From Nocardia bovistercoris (lineage in GTDB: Bacteria; Actinomycetota; Actinomycetes; Mycobacteriales; Mycobacteriaceae): a DNA stretch of 64,000 nucleotides. Position numbers and translations under genes: made by a program. The stretch lies in the NCBI RefSeq assembly GCF_015674855.1, contig NZ_JADMLG010000002.1:496001-560000 (forward strand). Reading direction: 5' to 3'. A model generated the notes under the pieces. That model made no database searches, had not been told where the DNA came from, and was given only the letters and a program-made list of their open reading frames with translations. This document shows positions 8,529 through 18,351 of this stretch, one piece after another (position 1 is the stretch's first letter; each line of letters starts with the position of its first letter).

Positions 8529-10298
8529 TCAGCCCTTCGGCAGGCGTGCGGCCGCCACGTCGGCGGGATAGCCGTCGTAGGCAGGTACATAGCCTTCGGC
8601 GCGACCTTTCAGCACGTAAAGGGTGCTCGTGTCGTCGGTTTCGTATCCCTGCTTGCGCAGTTCGACCTTGCGGCTCTTGAAGGTCGAGGTCTGTTCGAGT
8701 GCGTCGACCACCCGGACGAACAGCGGTACGGCATACGAGGGCAGCCGGTCGTAGGCGGCGCCCGCGAGCGCCTTGCCGTCGAATTCGACACCGTCACGCA
8801 GGGTCACCGCTGCCATGCCCGCTTTGCCATCGGCGCCGGGGATTTCGACGCCGAACACGACGGCGTGCTCGATGGCCCGGTCGCCGGTGAGCGCGCCCTC
8901 GACTTCGGTGGTCGCGACGTTCTCGCCCTTCCAGCGGAAGGTGTCGCCGAGCCGGTCGACGAAGGCGATATGCCACCAGCCTTGGTCGCGGACCAGATCG
9001 CCGGTGTCGAACCAGGTGTCGCCCGCGCGGAACGCGTCGCGCACCAGTTTGGATTCGGTGGCCTCGGCGTCGGTGTAGCCGTCGAAGGGTTGACGGCCGG
9101 TGACCTTCGCGAGCAGCAGTCCGACGCCACCGGGCCGGACGCGCCGCACCCGGCCGTTCGAATCGCGTGCGGCGCGGCCGGTTTCGTCGTCGTACTCGAC
9201 TATCGCGTAGGGCAGCGGGCCGAATCCGGCGGTGCGGTCGAGTCCGAACGCGTTGACGAAGGCGACGGGCGCTTCGCTGGCGCCGTAGAACTCGACGACC
9301 CGGCCGATGCCGAAGCGTTCGGTGAACTCGTCCCACAGTTCCGGGCGCAGCCCGTTGCCGACCGCCAACCGGACCCGATGCGCGCGATCGGTCGGCTTCG
9401 GCGGCTGGTTCAGCAGGTAGCGGCACAGTTCGCCGATGTAGATGAAGGCGGTGGCGCGTTCGCGGACGATCTCGTCCCAGAATCCCGAGGCGGAGAACTT
9501 GCGTCCGAGGGCGTAGGTCGCGCCGCTCGCGAGCACCGCGGACAGCGCGACCGTGAGCGCGTTGTTGTGGTACAGCGGCAGGCAGCAATACATGGTGTCG
9601 TTGCCGCGCAGGCGAATTCCGAGTCCGCCGAGCCCGGACATGCTCTTGGCCCAGCGCTGGTGGGTCATGACGCTGGCCTTCGGCATGCCGGTGGTGCCCG
9701 AGGTGAAGATCAGGAAAGCGCGTTCGCCCGCTGTGATCTCGGCGCAGACCGGCGGATCGGTGTCGTCGGCGTCGGCGGCCGCGGCGACCAACTCGTCGGT
9801 GTAGAGGACATCGGACAGCGGTCGCGGCAGCGACCGCAGTGCGTCCTCGCATTCCTCGCCGACCACGTTGAGCACGCTGTCCAACAACCCGAAACTGTGC
9901 GCGAGCACCTGATCGCGCTGATTGTGGTTGACGAGCCCCACCGTCGCGCCCAGTTTCACGATCGCCAAAGTCGCCCAGAGGGTTTCGGGACGGTTGGCGG
10001 CCAGCACGCCGACCACGTCGCCACGCCGAACCCCGCGCTCGGCAAGCACGTGCGCGAACCGGTTCACCTCGGCATTGGCCCGCGCGTAGGTGTAGGTGCT
10101 GCCTTCGAAACGCAGGAACAGTCGGTGCGGATGTCGGTGGGCGTTGCGCTGGAAGAAGAGTCCGATCGAGGCGCGGTCACCGGAGCCGATCAGCATTCCG
10201 AGCGCGTTGCGCAGCATCACCGGCGCGTCGAGCGCCATACCTGGCAGCGCCTTCACGATATCGAACAGGCCGACGGTGTCGGCTTTCTCGGAACTCAC
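8529..10298 (-). CDS. fadD6: Long-chain fatty-acid CoA ligase, FadD6-type
   Basis: A 589-residue ANL-superfamily enzyme that adenylates a long-chain fatty acid and transfers it to CoA. The P-loop TSGTTGMPKASVMTH lies near residues 198-212, and the adenylate-binding motif EFYGASEAPVAFVN and the hinge DRLGDTFRWKGENVATTEVE follow. The layout is that of the FATP/very-long-chain branch, like mycobacterial FadD6. The GTG start at 10298 overlaps the stop of the upstream LOG gene by 4 nt (GTGA), indicating coupling. It is the last gene of the leftward set starting at dapE. Confidence 0.9.
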   Translation of the reverse strand: MSSEKADTVGLFDIVKALPGMALDAPVMLRNALGMLIGSGDRASIGLFFQRNAHRHPHRLFLRFEGSTYTYARANAEVNRFAHVLAERGVRRGDVVGVLAANRPETLWATLAIVKLGATVGLVNHNQRDQVLAHSFGLLDSVLNVVGEECEDALRSLPRPLSDVLYTDELVAAAADADDTDPPVCAEITAGERAFLIFTSGTTGMPKASVMTHQRWAKSMSGLGGLGIRLRGNDTMYCCLPLYHNNALTVALSAVLASGATYALGRKFSASGFWDEIVRERATAFIYIGELCRYLLNQPPKPTDRAHRVRLAVGNGLRPELWDEFTERFGIGRVVEFYGASEAPVAFVNAFGLDRTAGFGPLPYAIVEYDDETGRAARDSNGRVRRVRPGGVGLLLAKVTGRQPFDGYTDAEATESKLVRDAFRAGDTWFDTGDLVRDQGWWHIAFVDRLGDTFRWKGENVATTEVEGALTGDRAIEHAVVFGVEIPGADGKAGMAAVTLRDGVEFDGKALAGAAYDRLPSYAVPLFVRVVDALEQTSTFKSRKVELRKQGYETDDTSTLYVLKGRAEGYVPAYDGYPADVAAARLPKG

Positions 10299-10861
10299 CG
10301 CGCTCGATTCTCCACGCCCGCGGCGGCGGCCAGAGTCGTGAAGGCCGAGGCCAGATCGGTGACCACGGTGATGCGTTCGCGCGCGTGCCGCGACACGAAC
10401 CCGCGCCGCGACAATTCGTCGACCCACTCCAGCAGACCGGTGTAGAAACCGTCCTGATCCAGCAGCACCACCGGTTTGTCGTGTTGACCGAGATAGCCGC
10501 CGGTCCAGGTCTCGAAGAACTCCTCGAGCGTGCCGATGCCGCCGGGCAGGGTCAGGAAGGCGTCGGCGCGATCCTCCATGATCTGTTTGCGCTGGCGCAT
10601 CGTGTCGGTGACGATCAACTCGTCGGAGTGCACGTCGGCTTCTTCCCTGTGCACCAGGTGTTTCGGGATAACACCGACGGTGCGCGCGCCGCCCGCCCGC
10701 GCCGCGGTGGCGACCGCGCCCATCATCGACACGTGACCGCCGCCGGACACCAGACTCCAACCGCGCCTGGCGATTTCGGTGCCGGTGCGGGCCGCGAGCG
10801 CGATATGCGCCTGCTCGGCGGTGCTCGCCGAGCAGTACACGCAGAGGGCGAATCCCCTCAC
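10295..10861 (-). CDS. LOG-family cytokinin riboside 5'-monophosphate phosphoribohydrolase (Rv1205-like)
   Basis: A 188-residue Rossmann-fold LOG protein. The family cleaves N6-modified AMP to release the free cytokinin base and ribose 5-phosphate. The diagnostic PGGIGTLEEFFE motif and the nucleotide-binding GGGHVSMMG are present. Its GTG start at 10861 overlaps the stop of the next LOG gene by 4 nt, and its own stop overlaps the fadD6 start, so three genes are chained. The M. tuberculosis homologue Rv1205 is of similar size and is degraded by the proteasome system; whether that holds here is unknown. Confidence 0.88.
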   Translation of the reverse strand: MRGFALCVYCSASTAEQAHIALAARTGTEIARRGWSLVSGGGHVSMMGAVATAARAGGARTVGVIPKHLVHREEADVHSDELIVTDTMRQRKQIMEDRADAFLTLPGGIGTLEEFFETWTGGYLGQHDKPVVLLDQDGFYTGLLEWVDELSRRGFVSRHARERITVVTDLASAFTTLAAAAGVENRAR

Positions 10862-11667
10862 CACTGGTCCTCCGTGCCGAGCGCGTCGCGCGCGCCGCCG
10901 GATTCGACCGCGGCCGTGACGATCTCGACGATCTCCTCGACACTGTCGGTGACGTGCAGCAGATTCAGGTCTCCCGGCGAGATCTTGCCCGAGGCGCCGA
11001 GCGAGTCGCGCAGCCAATCCACAAGTCCGGCCCAATATCTCGTGCCGAACAGGATGATCGGGAAGCGGGTGATCTTGCGGGTCTGCACCAGGGTGAGCGC
11101 TTCGAACAGTTCGTCGAGGGTGCCGAATCCGCCGGGGAGACAGACGAATGCCTGCGAATACTTCACGAACATGGTCTTGCGCGCGAAGAAGTACCTGAAA
11201 TTGATGCCGAGGTCGACCCAGTCGTTGAGGCTCTGCTCGAACGGCAATTCGATGCCGAGTCCGATCGAATAGCCGCCCGCCTCGGACGCCCCGCGGTTGA
11301 CCGCCTCCATCGCGCCGGGACCGCCGCCGGTGATCACCGCGAATCCGGATCGCGCCAGCGCCGCGCCGATGGCGCGACCCGCCTCGTACTCCGGATGTTC
11401 GACCGGTGTGCGCGCGGAACCGAAGACCGCCACCGCGCGCGGCACCTCGGCCAGCGCGCCGAAGCCCTCGACGAACTCGGCCTGGATGCGCAGCACCCGC
11501 CAGGGATCGGTGTGCACCCAGTCGCTCGGCTCGTGCCGGTCGAGCAGATTCTGGTCGGCGGTGCCCAGTCCGTCCTTGCGGTCGCGGCGGAACATGATCG
11601 GTCCGCGATATTTGGGAGTCGACTTCCGCGAGCTGGCAACCTCGGGGTCGGCGGCGTCGGTAGACAT
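10858..11667 (-). CDS. LOG-family (TIGR00730) protein, longer paralogue
   Basis: A 269-residue protein of the same family as its neighbour but with an extra ~75-residue N-terminal segment. It has the nucleotide site GGGPGAMEAVNRG and the motif LPGGFGTLDELFEALT. The ATG at 11667 gives a hydrophilic leader before the conserved VFGSART start of the fold. Tandem long and short LOG genes next to dapE and fadD6 are usual in mycobacteria and relatives. The pair may have arisen by an old duplication; the substrate of the longer form is less certain and it could be a nucleotide hydrolase of another specificity. Confidence 0.82.
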   Translation of the reverse strand: MSTDAADPEVASSRKSTPKYRGPIMFRRDRKDGLGTADQNLLDRHEPSDWVHTDPWRVLRIQAEFVEGFGALAEVPRAVAVFGSARTPVEHPEYEAGRAIGAALARSGFAVITGGGPGAMEAVNRGASEAGGYSIGLGIELPFEQSLNDWVDLGINFRYFFARKTMFVKYSQAFVCLPGGFGTLDELFEALTLVQTRKITRFPIILFGTRYWAGLVDWLRDSLGASGKISPGDLNLLHVTDSVEEIVEIVTAAVESGGARDALGTEDQW

Positions 11668-11761
11668 GATCTCCACGCTACCGGGAGCTCCATTGCCGGG
11701 GACCGTCCGAGGGGCCAACGCCGGGCGTATTCGCGGCAACACGGCGGGCGCTGGAACGGTT

Positions 11762-12862
11762 TCAGCGGCCCCCGGTCAGATACGACCGCAACATCGCGGT
11801 GACCGCGGTGATCTGGGCCGTCGGTACGTGCTCGTCGCGCTTGTGGGCGAGATTCGGATCGCCGGGGCCGAGGTTCACCGCCGGTATGCCGCGCGCGGCG
11901 AAGCGCGACACGTCGGTCCAGCCGTATTTCGCCCGCACACCGCCGCCGCCGTTGGCGCGCACCGAGGCCACGAGATCCGCGGCGGCGGGCGCGGTCAGGC
12001 CGGGCAGCGCGCCCGGCGCGGAATCGGTGATCTCGAAGTCCACATCGAGTCCGGCGAATACCGAGCGAACGTGGTCGACGGCCTGATCCACCGAACGGTC
12101 GGGGGCGAAACGGAAATTCACATCCACCTCTGCCGCGTCGGGGATCACGTTTCCCGCGACACCGCCGGACACCCGCACCGCCGACAGGCCCTCGCGGTAG
12201 CCGCAGCCGTCGATGTCGACCTCGCGCGCCCGGTACTCCGACAGCCGCGCCAGCACCGGCGCCAAGCGGTGAACGGCGTTGTCGCCCAGCCACGACCGGG
12301 CCGAATGCGCCCTGACGCCCTTCGTGGTCAATCGCACGCGCAGCGTGCCCTGGCAGCCCGCCTCGATCCAGCCGCCCGACGGCTCACCCAAGATCGCCAC
12401 GTCACCGGCGAGCCATTCCGGGCGTTCCCGTTCGATCCGGCCGAGTCCGTTGTACTTCGCGGCGATCTCCTCGCCGTCGTAGAAGATCAGCGTGAGATCG
12501 CACACGGGCTCGGCGACGGTGGCCGCCAGGTGCAGGAAGACCGCGTCGCCGGATTTCATGTCGACCGTGCCGCAGCCGTACATCACCTCGGCGCCGTCGG
12601 CGGCGACCGCCATGCGGCTCGGCACATTGTCGGCGATCGGCACGGTGTCGAGGTGACCGGCGAGGATCACGCGGGTCGGCAGGCCGCGGTCGGTGCGCGC
12701 CAGCACCACATTGCCGTCCCTGACCACCTCGAAACCGGTGGTCTGGGTGCGCAGCGCCGCTTCCACGACATCGGTGACGGCCGCCTCGTCGAGCGAGACG
12801 CTCGGAATGTCCACCAGTGCGGCGGTCAGGGCGATGGGGTCCTCGCGCAGGTCGATGCTCAC
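11762..12862 (-). CDS. dapE: Succinyl-diaminopimelate desuccinylase
   Basis: A 366-residue zinc-dependent M20-family amidohydrolase that removes succinate from N-succinyl-LL-diaminopimelate in the lysine and peptidoglycan pathway. Metal-site residues are visible: His70 and Asp72 in AGHLDTVP, Asp101 in [11 protein letters not shown], and the catalytic EE at 131-132 in YDGEEI. It is divergent from dapD across 111 nt, so one short region controls two steps of the same pathway. The next gene downstream, a LOG protein, starts 94 nt after its stop and may be co-transcribed. Confidence 0.93.
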   Translation of the reverse strand: MSIDLREDPIALTAALVDIPSVSLDEAAVTDVVEAALRTQTTGFEVVRDGNVVLARTDRGLPTRVILAGHLDTVPIADNVPSRMAVAADGAEVMYGCGTVDMKSGDAVFLHLAATVAEPVCDLTLIFYDGEEIAAKYNGLGRIERERPEWLAGDVAILGEPSGGWIEAGCQGTLRVRLTTKGVRAHSARSWLGDNAVHRLAPVLARLSEYRAREVDIDGCGYREGLSAVRVSGGVAGNVIPDAAEVDVNFRFAPDRSVDQAVDHVRSVFAGLDVDFEITDSAPGALPGLTAPAAADLVASVRANGGGGVRAKYGWTDVSRFAARGIPAVNLGPGDPNLAHKRDEHVPTAQITAVTAMLRSYLTGGR

Positions 12863-12973
12863 CCTGTCACCCTACGGAGGCGCGGTCGGCATCGCGGCAT
12901 GCGCCGTACTGTGACGCGTTAGCCGCGAGGTGGCCGCACCACACGCGGCGCCGGGTCGGTAACCTCTGTCGAC

Positions 12974-13921
12974 GTGAGCATCAAGGGAGCAGCAGCAGTC
13001 GGTATCGCCAACGTCACCGCGGACGGCACCGTCCTCGACACCTGGTACCCGAATCCGGTGCTGGGGGAATTCGACACCACCGGCACCGAGCGACTCGGCG
13101 AGATCCCCGAGGAGTTCGCGGCGCTGGTCGGCCCCGACGCGGCGCGCGGCGTCGAGGTGATCGCGGTGCGCACCGAGATCGCCGACCTGTCGAAGGCCCC
13201 GGTCGACGCGCACGACGTGTACCTGCGCCTGCATCTGCTCTCGCACCGGCTGGTCCGCCCGCACGAGGTCAGCCTCGACGGACAGTTCGGGCTGCTCAGC
13301 AATGTGGTGTGGACCAATCACGGCCCGGCCGCGGTCGAAGGTTTCGAGCAGACCCGCGCGAAGCTGCGGGCGCGCGGGCCGGTCACCGTCTACAGCATCG
13401 ACAAGTTCCCCCGCATGGTCGACTACGTGGTCCCCACCGGCGTGCGCATCGGCGACGCCGACCGGGTCCGGCTCGGCGCGCACCTGGCCTCCGGCACCAC
13501 CGTCATGCACGAGGGATTCGTGAACTTCAACGCGGGCACCCTCGGCAACTCCATGATCGAAGGCCGCATCTCGGCAGGCGTCGTGGTCGGCGACGGATCC
13601 GATATCGGCGGCGGCTCCTCGACCATGGGCACGCTGTCCGGCGGCGGCACCACCGTGATCTCCATCGGCGAGCGCTCGTTGGTCGGCGCGAACGCAGGCA
13701 TCGGCATTCCACTGGGCGACGACTGCGTGGTCGAGGCCGGTCTCTACGTCACCGCGGGCACCAAGGTGCGCACCCCCGACGGCACGGTGGTCAAGGCGGC
13801 CGAACTCGCGGGCCAGGACAACCTGCTGTTCCGCCGCAATTCCACGACGGGTGCGGTCGAGGTCGTCGCGCGCAAGGGCACCGGCATCGAACTCAACGCC
13901 GCGTTGCACGCCAACGACTGA
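12974..13921 (+). CDS. dapD: Tetrahydrodipicolinate N-succinyltransferase
   Basis: A 315-residue left-handed beta-helix acyltransferase that adds succinyl from succinyl-CoA to tetrahydrodipicolinate, just before the DapC and DapE steps. The hexapeptide-repeat core is visible from about residue 155 ([19 protein letters not shown]) to 260, including the conserved [19 protein letters not shown]. The actinobacterial-type N-terminal domain is present. The start is the GTG at 12974. The 111-nt intergenic region towards dapE must hold both promoters. Confidence 0.95.
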   Translation: MSIKGAAAVGIANVTADGTVLDTWYPNPVLGEFDTTGTERLGEIPEEFAALVGPDAARGVEVIAVRTEIADLSKAPVDAHDVYLRLHLLSHRLVRPHEVSLDGQFGLLSNVVWTNHGPAAVEGFEQTRAKLRARGPVTVYSIDKFPRMVDYVVPTGVRIGDADRVRLGAHLASGTTVMHEGFVNFNAGTLGNSMIEGRISAGVVVGDGSDIGGGSSTMGTLSGGGTTVISIGERSLVGANAGIGIPLGDDCVVEAGLYVTAGTKVRTPDGTVVKAAELAGQDNLLFRRNSTTGAVEVVARKGTGIELNAALHAND

Positions 13922-13944
13922 TACCGCCGAAGAAGCGATTCCGC

Positions 13945-15372
13945 TCAGCCGAGCAGTTTCTTCTGCACCTTGCCCATGGCGTTGCGCGGCAGCGCGGGGA
14001 CCACGCGGACCTCGCGCGGCCGCTTGTGCACCGAGAGTTGCCGCGCCACGTGGTCGATGAGTTCGGCGCCGAACCCTTCGGACACCTCGCCGCGTGCCAC
14101 GACGAAAGCGACGATGCGCTGACCGAGGTCGTCGTCGGGCAGTCCGACCACGGCGACTTCGGCGACCCCGGGGTGGCCGAGCAGCGCCGTCTCGACCTCG
14201 CCCGCGCCGACGCGGTAACCGCCGGATTTGATCAGGTCGACCGATTCGCGCCCGACGATCCGGTGGAATCCGGCGGCGTCGATCGCGGCCACGTCGCCGG
14301 TGCGGAACCAGCCGTCCTCGGTCCAGCTCGCGGCGGTCGCCTCGGGCCGATTCAAGTAGCCGTCGAACACCATGGGCCCGGTGACCTGGAGCCCGCCGAT
14401 GCTCTCACCGTCGTGCGGCACCGGTTCGCCGGATTCGTCGCGCAACCGAGTGCGCACGCCCCGCACCGGCGTGCCGACCCAGCCGGGCCTGCGTTCGCCG
14501 TCGGCGCGGGTGGACAGCGTGATCATGGTCTCGCTCATGCCGTAGCGCTCGACCGGAGCCTGCCCGGTGAGTTCGCGCAGTTTCTCGAAGACCGGAACCG
14601 GCAGCGGCGCACTGCCCGACACCAGTAGCCGCGCCTTCGACAGCGCACGCGCGGACTCCGGATCCTCCACCACGCGTGACCACACCGTCGGCACCCCGAA
14701 ATACAGCGTGCCCTCGGCTTGCGCGTAGGCACGCGGCGTGGGTTTGCCGGTGTGCACGAGCCTGCTGCCCACCCGCAGCGGACCGAGCAGGCCGAGGATC
14801 AGCCCGTGCACGTGGAACAGCGGAAGTCCGTGCACCAGAGTATCTTTCGCGGTCCATGACCACGCGTCGGCGAGCGCGTCCAAGCCCGCCGCGATGGCGC
14901 CGCGCGACAGCACGACCCCTTTGGGCGGGCCGGTGGTGCCGGAGGTGTAGAGCACGAAAGCCGGTGCGGCGGCGTCCGGTTCGGGATAGGTGTGCCAGGA
15001 CCGCGCGTGCTTGCGCACCGGGACCACCGGCAGCGCCGCACCGTCGGGCGCGGGCCCGAGCCAGGCTTGCGCACCGGAGTCGGCGAGGATGTGCTCGAGT
15101 TCGGCGGCGCCCGAATCCGGCGGCACCGGAACCACTGTCACCCCCGCGATCAGACACCCCACCACCGCGAGCACCGTGGAAACGGTCGGCGCGGCGAGCA
15201 CCGCGACCCGCTCCGCGCGCGCGACGCGTTCGGCGACCGAGGTGGCCGCGCCGAGCAGATCACCGCGCGAAAGCGCGACCCCCTCGACGGTGACGGCATC
15301 GGGCAGGTCGTCCCCCGCGGCGACGGCGAGCGGATTGAGGGATCGCAGCAGCGGCGACGGACCGTACGGCAT
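13945..15372 (-). CDS. fadD36: Fatty-acid CoA ligase, FadD36-type
   Basis: A 475-residue acyl-CoA synthetase of the ANL superfamily. The P-loop YTSGTTGPPKGVVLS begins at residue 142, RYGMSETMI forms the A5 motif, DGWFRTGDVA the A7-A8 region, and the C-terminal NAMGKVQKKLL contains the acylation lysine. Size and position near dapD match mycobacterial FadD36 (Rv1193). The fatty-acid specificity cannot be read from sequence; malonyl- or methylmalonyl-CoA synthetase-like members have a similar length, so the substrate remains open. It is convergent with dapD across only 23 nt. Confidence 0.85.
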   Translation of the reverse strand: MPYGPSPLLRSLNPLAVAAGDDLPDAVTVEGVALSRGDLLGAATSVAERVARAERVAVLAAPTVSTVLAVVGCLIAGVTVVPVPPDSGAAELEHILADSGAQAWLGPAPDGAALPVVPVRKHARSWHTYPEPDAAAPAFVLYTSGTTGPPKGVVLSRGAIAAGLDALADAWSWTAKDTLVHGLPLFHVHGLILGLLGPLRVGSRLVHTGKPTPRAYAQAEGTLYFGVPTVWSRVVEDPESARALSKARLLVSGSAPLPVPVFEKLRELTGQAPVERYGMSETMITLSTRADGERRPGWVGTPVRGVRTRLRDESGEPVPHDGESIGGLQVTGPMVFDGYLNRPEATAASWTEDGWFRTGDVAAIDAAGFHRIVGRESVDLIKSGGYRVGAGEVETALLGHPGVAEVAVVGLPDDDLGQRIVAFVVARGEVSEGFGAELIDHVARQLSVHKRPREVRVVPALPRNAMGKVQKKLLG

Positions 15373-15745
15373 TCGCCCACGCTACTTCCCCGCGCCACGC
15401 ACCCCGTTCACGGGTCGCCCACGCACCGCCCGTTCGGCTCGTCGCCCATCCATCGAACCGAGATGCAGGCCCATTGACCGAACCCGTACCGCGCCACCGA
15501 ACCGAGTTTGCGCTAATCGGTCGGACCGAGGTCGCGCTGGCCGGTCGAACCGAAGTCACACCCCACCAACCGAACACACGCCGCTGCCGACCAGCCGGCA
15601 GGGGCGATATCACGCCGCGAACCGAATCCGTTTCGCGCTCGCCGACCGGGCCGCAGTCGCGTCCCTCAACCGAACCGGCGCAGAGATCGCCGCACGAGTG
15701 CCGGGTCCGCGGCGGGAACGCCGGTTGACACCTCATAGAGACAGT
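15373..15745. other. Intergenic stretch with short degenerate direct repeats
   Basis: Together with the operator beside it this leaves 419 nt without a gene. It contains two imperfect ~24-nt units around 15500-15550 (ending GCTAATCGGTCG and GCTGGCCGGTCG) and scattered CGAACC words. I see no credible coding frame or strong hairpin. It is upstream of both fadD36 and the first MpaB-family gene, which diverge, so promoters must lie here. Confidence 0.4.
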
Positions 15746-15770
15746 GAGACGGTTAGTGCATATCCTTCTC
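15746..15770. promoter_or_regulatory. Candidate TetR operator upstream of first MpaB-family gene
   Basis: A 25-nt imperfect palindrome, starting GAGACGGTTAGTG and ending ATCCTTCTC, lies 21 nt before the ATG at 15792. A near match with the same ends (GAGA...CCTTCTC) occurs at 17386-17410 upstream of the second paralogue, in the divergent promoter region of the tetR gene. The shared spacing and ends suggest one regulator binds both. Confidence 0.55.
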
Positions 15771-15791
15771 AGAGACGAGAAACGGGGATCG

Positions 15792-16637
15792 ATGATGACC
15801 AGCCCAGCGCGTACAACCGCGGCCGCCGAGCAGTTCGACGCCGGAGCGCACATGGACGGGTCGGCGCCCTTCTTCGGCGCCGCCGCGAACATCATCATGC
15901 AGCTCAGCGCGCCGCCGGTGGGGCACGGGGTCGTGGAGAGTCCGGTGGAGAGCGGCAATCTGATGCTGCATCCGATCAAGCGGACCCGAACCACCCTCAC
16001 CTACCTCGCCGTCGCCATGCTCGGAAACGACGCGGACCGCGCGGCGTATCGCGCGGCCGTCGACACCGCGCACCGGTCGGTGCGCTCGGGACCGTCGAGT
16101 CCGGTGAAATACAACGCCTTCGATCCGAAACTGCAACTGTGGGTGGCGGCCTGCCTCTACTGGGGCGCGCGCGACCTGCACGAACGCATGCACGGACCGA
16201 CGGACCCCGCCACCGCCGACGCCTTCTACCGCTACGCCGAACGCCTCGGCAGCACCCTCCAGATGCCCCCGTCCATGTGGCCCGCCGACCGCGCCGCCTT
16301 CGACCGCTACTGGACCGAGCACATCGCCGAGGTCAGAATCGACCCGCCGGTGCGGGCGATGCTCGACGACATCGTCGACCTGAAGATGTTCCCGTGGCCG
16401 GTGCGGGCGAGCCTCGCCCCGTTCCACCGCTGGATCACCGCGGGTATGCTGCCCGAGCCGTTGCGCGCCCAGATGGGCATGAGCTGGAGCGAGCGCGACG
16501 ACCGCATGCTGGCCCGACTGCTCACCACCGTCGGCAGCGTCGAAGCGCGCCTGCCGAAGCAGCTGCGAAGCCTGCCTTCCTACGCCCTGCTCTGGGACAT
16601 GCGCCTACGACGACGACTCGGCCTGCGCATGGTCTAG
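15792..16637 (+). CDS. MpaB-family (DUF2236) oxygenase-like protein, copy 1
   Basis: A 281-residue protein of the oxygenase MpaB / latex-clearing-protein-like family (DUF2236). Members are alpha-helical, often heme-linked oxygenases; most bacterial copies have no known substrate. Conserved runs include [40 protein letters not shown] and [13 protein letters not shown]. The ATG at 15792 follows GGGGATCG; an upstream start at 15744 would put the operator inside the gene. Its last 4 nt overlap the end of the convergent tetR gene. It is a clear paralogue of the gene at 17449-18351. Confidence 0.8.
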   Translation: MMTSPARTTAAAEQFDAGAHMDGSAPFFGAAANIIMQLSAPPVGHGVVESPVESGNLMLHPIKRTRTTLTYLAVAMLGNDADRAAYRAAVDTAHRSVRSGPSSPVKYNAFDPKLQLWVAACLYWGARDLHERMHGPTDPATADAFYRYAERLGSTLQMPPSMWPADRAAFDRYWTEHIAEVRIDPPVRAMLDDIVDLKMFPWPVRASLAPFHRWITAGMLPEPLRAQMGMSWSERDDRMLARLLTTVGSVEARLPKQLRSLPSYALLWDMRLRRRLGLRMV

Positions 16638-17281
16638 ATCATCCCCGGCTGGATCACGCGGAAGGAGACGACGATGTGGTCGCGGGCGAAGCGCCGGATC
16701 GCGTCGTCGTCGCCGAGCGGGATGACGGTCTGCGGCGTGAGGGCGAGGGAGACGGCGGTGCGGGCGATCATTTCGGCGAGCGGTTCGGGATCGTAGGCGG
16801 GTAGTTTGCCTTCGCGCTGCAGTCGGGTCACGAATTCGGCCAGGTAGTCGCGGCCCAGTTCGATGATGGGCGCGCCGCGGGTGGTGAGGAACGGCAGCAC
16901 CAGTTCGGGTTCGGTGGCGAGCAGCCGGTGCACGAGTTCGTTGCCGCGCAAGCCGTTGATGAAGGCGGCGAACAGTTCGACGATCTGATCCTGGGCGGTG
17001 GCGTCGCGATCGACCTGGCGTTGCAGTACGGCGTCGACCTCGTCGATGAAATCGCGGGTCTGGCGCAGCGCGACGGCCTGGATGAGATCGGATTTGCTCG
17101 CGAAACGGCGGTAGAGGGTGGCCAGCGACAGCCCGCAGCGGCGCGCGACCTCGACCATGCTGGTGCGTTTGATGCCGAAGTCGAGAAAGGCGAGCAGCGC
17201 GGCGTCGAGGACGCGCGACTGGTGCCGATCGGCGGTGTTCGCGCTGCGTACCAGCGGCAGCAGCTTCGTCAGCCTGGACAT
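16634..17281 (-). CDS. TetR-family transcriptional regulator
   Basis: A 215-residue regulator. The N-terminal helix-turn-helix is plain: [20 protein letters not shown] then [20 protein letters not shown], near residues 25-70. The C-terminal ligand domain is not assignable to a subfamily. I chose the ATG at 17281, which places the HTH about 25 residues from the start; longer in-frame starts exist upstream but would run into the promoter region of the neighbouring gene. It is flanked by two MpaB-family paralogues, convergent with the first and divergent from the second, and probably represses both through the shared 25-nt motif. Confidence 0.88.
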   Translation of the reverse strand: MSRLTKLLPLVRSANTADRHQSRVLDAALLAFLDFGIKRTSMVEVARRCGLSLATLYRRFASKSDLIQAVALRQTRDFIDEVDAVLQRQVDRDATAQDQIVELFAAFINGLRGNELVHRLLATEPELVLPFLTTRGAPIIELGRDYLAEFVTRLQREGKLPAYDPEPLAEMIARTAVSLALTPQTVIPLGDDDAIRRFARDHIVVSFRVIQPGMI

Positions 17282-17385
17282 ATCTCCGACCCCGTCCACT
17301 CGAGCAGCGAAACGATGATGCAGTAAGCATCGCATAGCTTCACTGTCCGCCGGGATCCGCCCGCTTGACGACCCGACGACACGAT

Positions 17386-17410
17386 GAGAGTGTTTGTTGT
17401 AAACCTTCTC
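17386..17410. promoter_or_regulatory. Candidate TetR operator in tetR/MpaB-2 divergent region
   Basis: An imperfect palindrome with arms GAGAnnGTTT and AAACnnTCTC around a short centre, in the 167-nt gap between tetR and the second MpaB-family gene. It matches the motif at 15746-15770 at about 15 of 25 positions, including both outer arms. Confidence 0.6.
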
Positions 17411-17448
17411 AAATTTCGTCATCACCGACGCACGAAAGACGAGGTCCG

Positions 17449-18351
17449 ATGACAGTGCCACTTCGCGCGACGACGCCCGAGGATGCGTCACCCAGCGCGG
17501 CAACATCGAAAACGGCGCTCGGAACCTGCCGCTACGGAACCGTCGACGACTTCGCCGTGGACGAATTCTGGACCGGAGTCGCCGCCTTCCTCGGCGGCAC
17601 CGCCAACGTCATCATGCAGCTGAGCCTGCGCCCGGTCGCCTACGGCGTGATGGAGAGCCCCGTCGAATCCGGCCGCATCACCGAACACCCGTGGAAGCGG
17701 CTGCGCACGACCCTCACCTACCTCTCCGTCGCGATGATGGGCACCGAACGGGACAAGAAGGTCTACACCGACGCCGTCAACGGCTCGCACCGGCAGGTGC
17801 GCTCCACCGCCGACAGCCCGGTCGAATACAACGCCTTCGACCCGCGCCTGCAACTGTGGGTGGCCGCCTGCCTCTACTGGGGCATCATCGACCTCGAGGA
17901 ACGGCTGAACGGGCCGATGGACGAGGCCACCCAGGATGTCTTCTACCAGTACTCCCACCGCCTCGGCACCACCTTGCAGATGCGACGCGACATGTGGCCC
18001 GCCGACCGCGCCGCCTTCGCGGAGTACTGGAACGCCGAGCTCGCCACAAAATACATCGATGACCGCACCAGGGAGTTCTTCTACGACCTCATCGACCTGA
18101 AGATGGTCGCCAAGCCGCTGCGGATCTTCGCCCCGGTACAGCGCTTCTTCGTGACCGGCCTGCTGCCGCGCCCGCTGCGCGAGCAGATGAGGCTGGACTG
18201 GACACCGTGGAACGACCAGGTCATGAACGTGATGCTGCGGGCGACCGGCGCGATGTACCGGCTACTTCCCAAGCACGCCAGACTCTTTCCCTTCAACGCC
18301 TTCCTGTGGGATATGCGCGCGCGTCACCTGCTCGGCAAGCCGCTGGTCTGA
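17449..18351 (+). CDS. MpaB-family (DUF2236) oxygenase-like protein, copy 2
   Basis: A 300-residue paralogue of the protein at 15792-16637. Shared blocks are [56 protein letters not shown] and [14 protein letters not shown]; the copies differ mainly at the N-terminus. Nothing suggests membrane insertion or a signal peptide. The ATG at 17449 follows an AAAGACGAGG ribosome-binding region. Its TGA abuts the stop of the convergent proline dehydrogenase gene, giving TGATCA with no gap. The pairing with a TetR gene suggests an inducible oxidation of a hydrophobic compound, which is inference. Confidence 0.8.
   Translation: MTVPLRATTPEDASPSAATSKTALGTCRYGTVDDFAVDEFWTGVAAFLGGTANVIMQLSLRPVAYGVMESPVESGRITEHPWKRLRTTLTYLSVAMMGTERDKKVYTDAVNGSHRQVRSTADSPVEYNAFDPRLQLWVAACLYWGIIDLEERLNGPMDEATQDVFYQYSHRLGTTLQMRRDMWPADRAAFAEYWNAELATKYIDDRTREFFYDLIDLKMVAKPLRIFAPVQRFFVTGLLPRPLREQMRLDWTPWNDQVMNVMLRATGAMYRLLPKHARLFPFNAFLWDMRARHLLGKPLV

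Noticed and set aside
8451..10445. Long open frame opposite fadD6
   Set aside because: Antisense frames of this length are common at this GC content. The minus-strand frame has full acyl-CoA ligase motifs, while this one has none.
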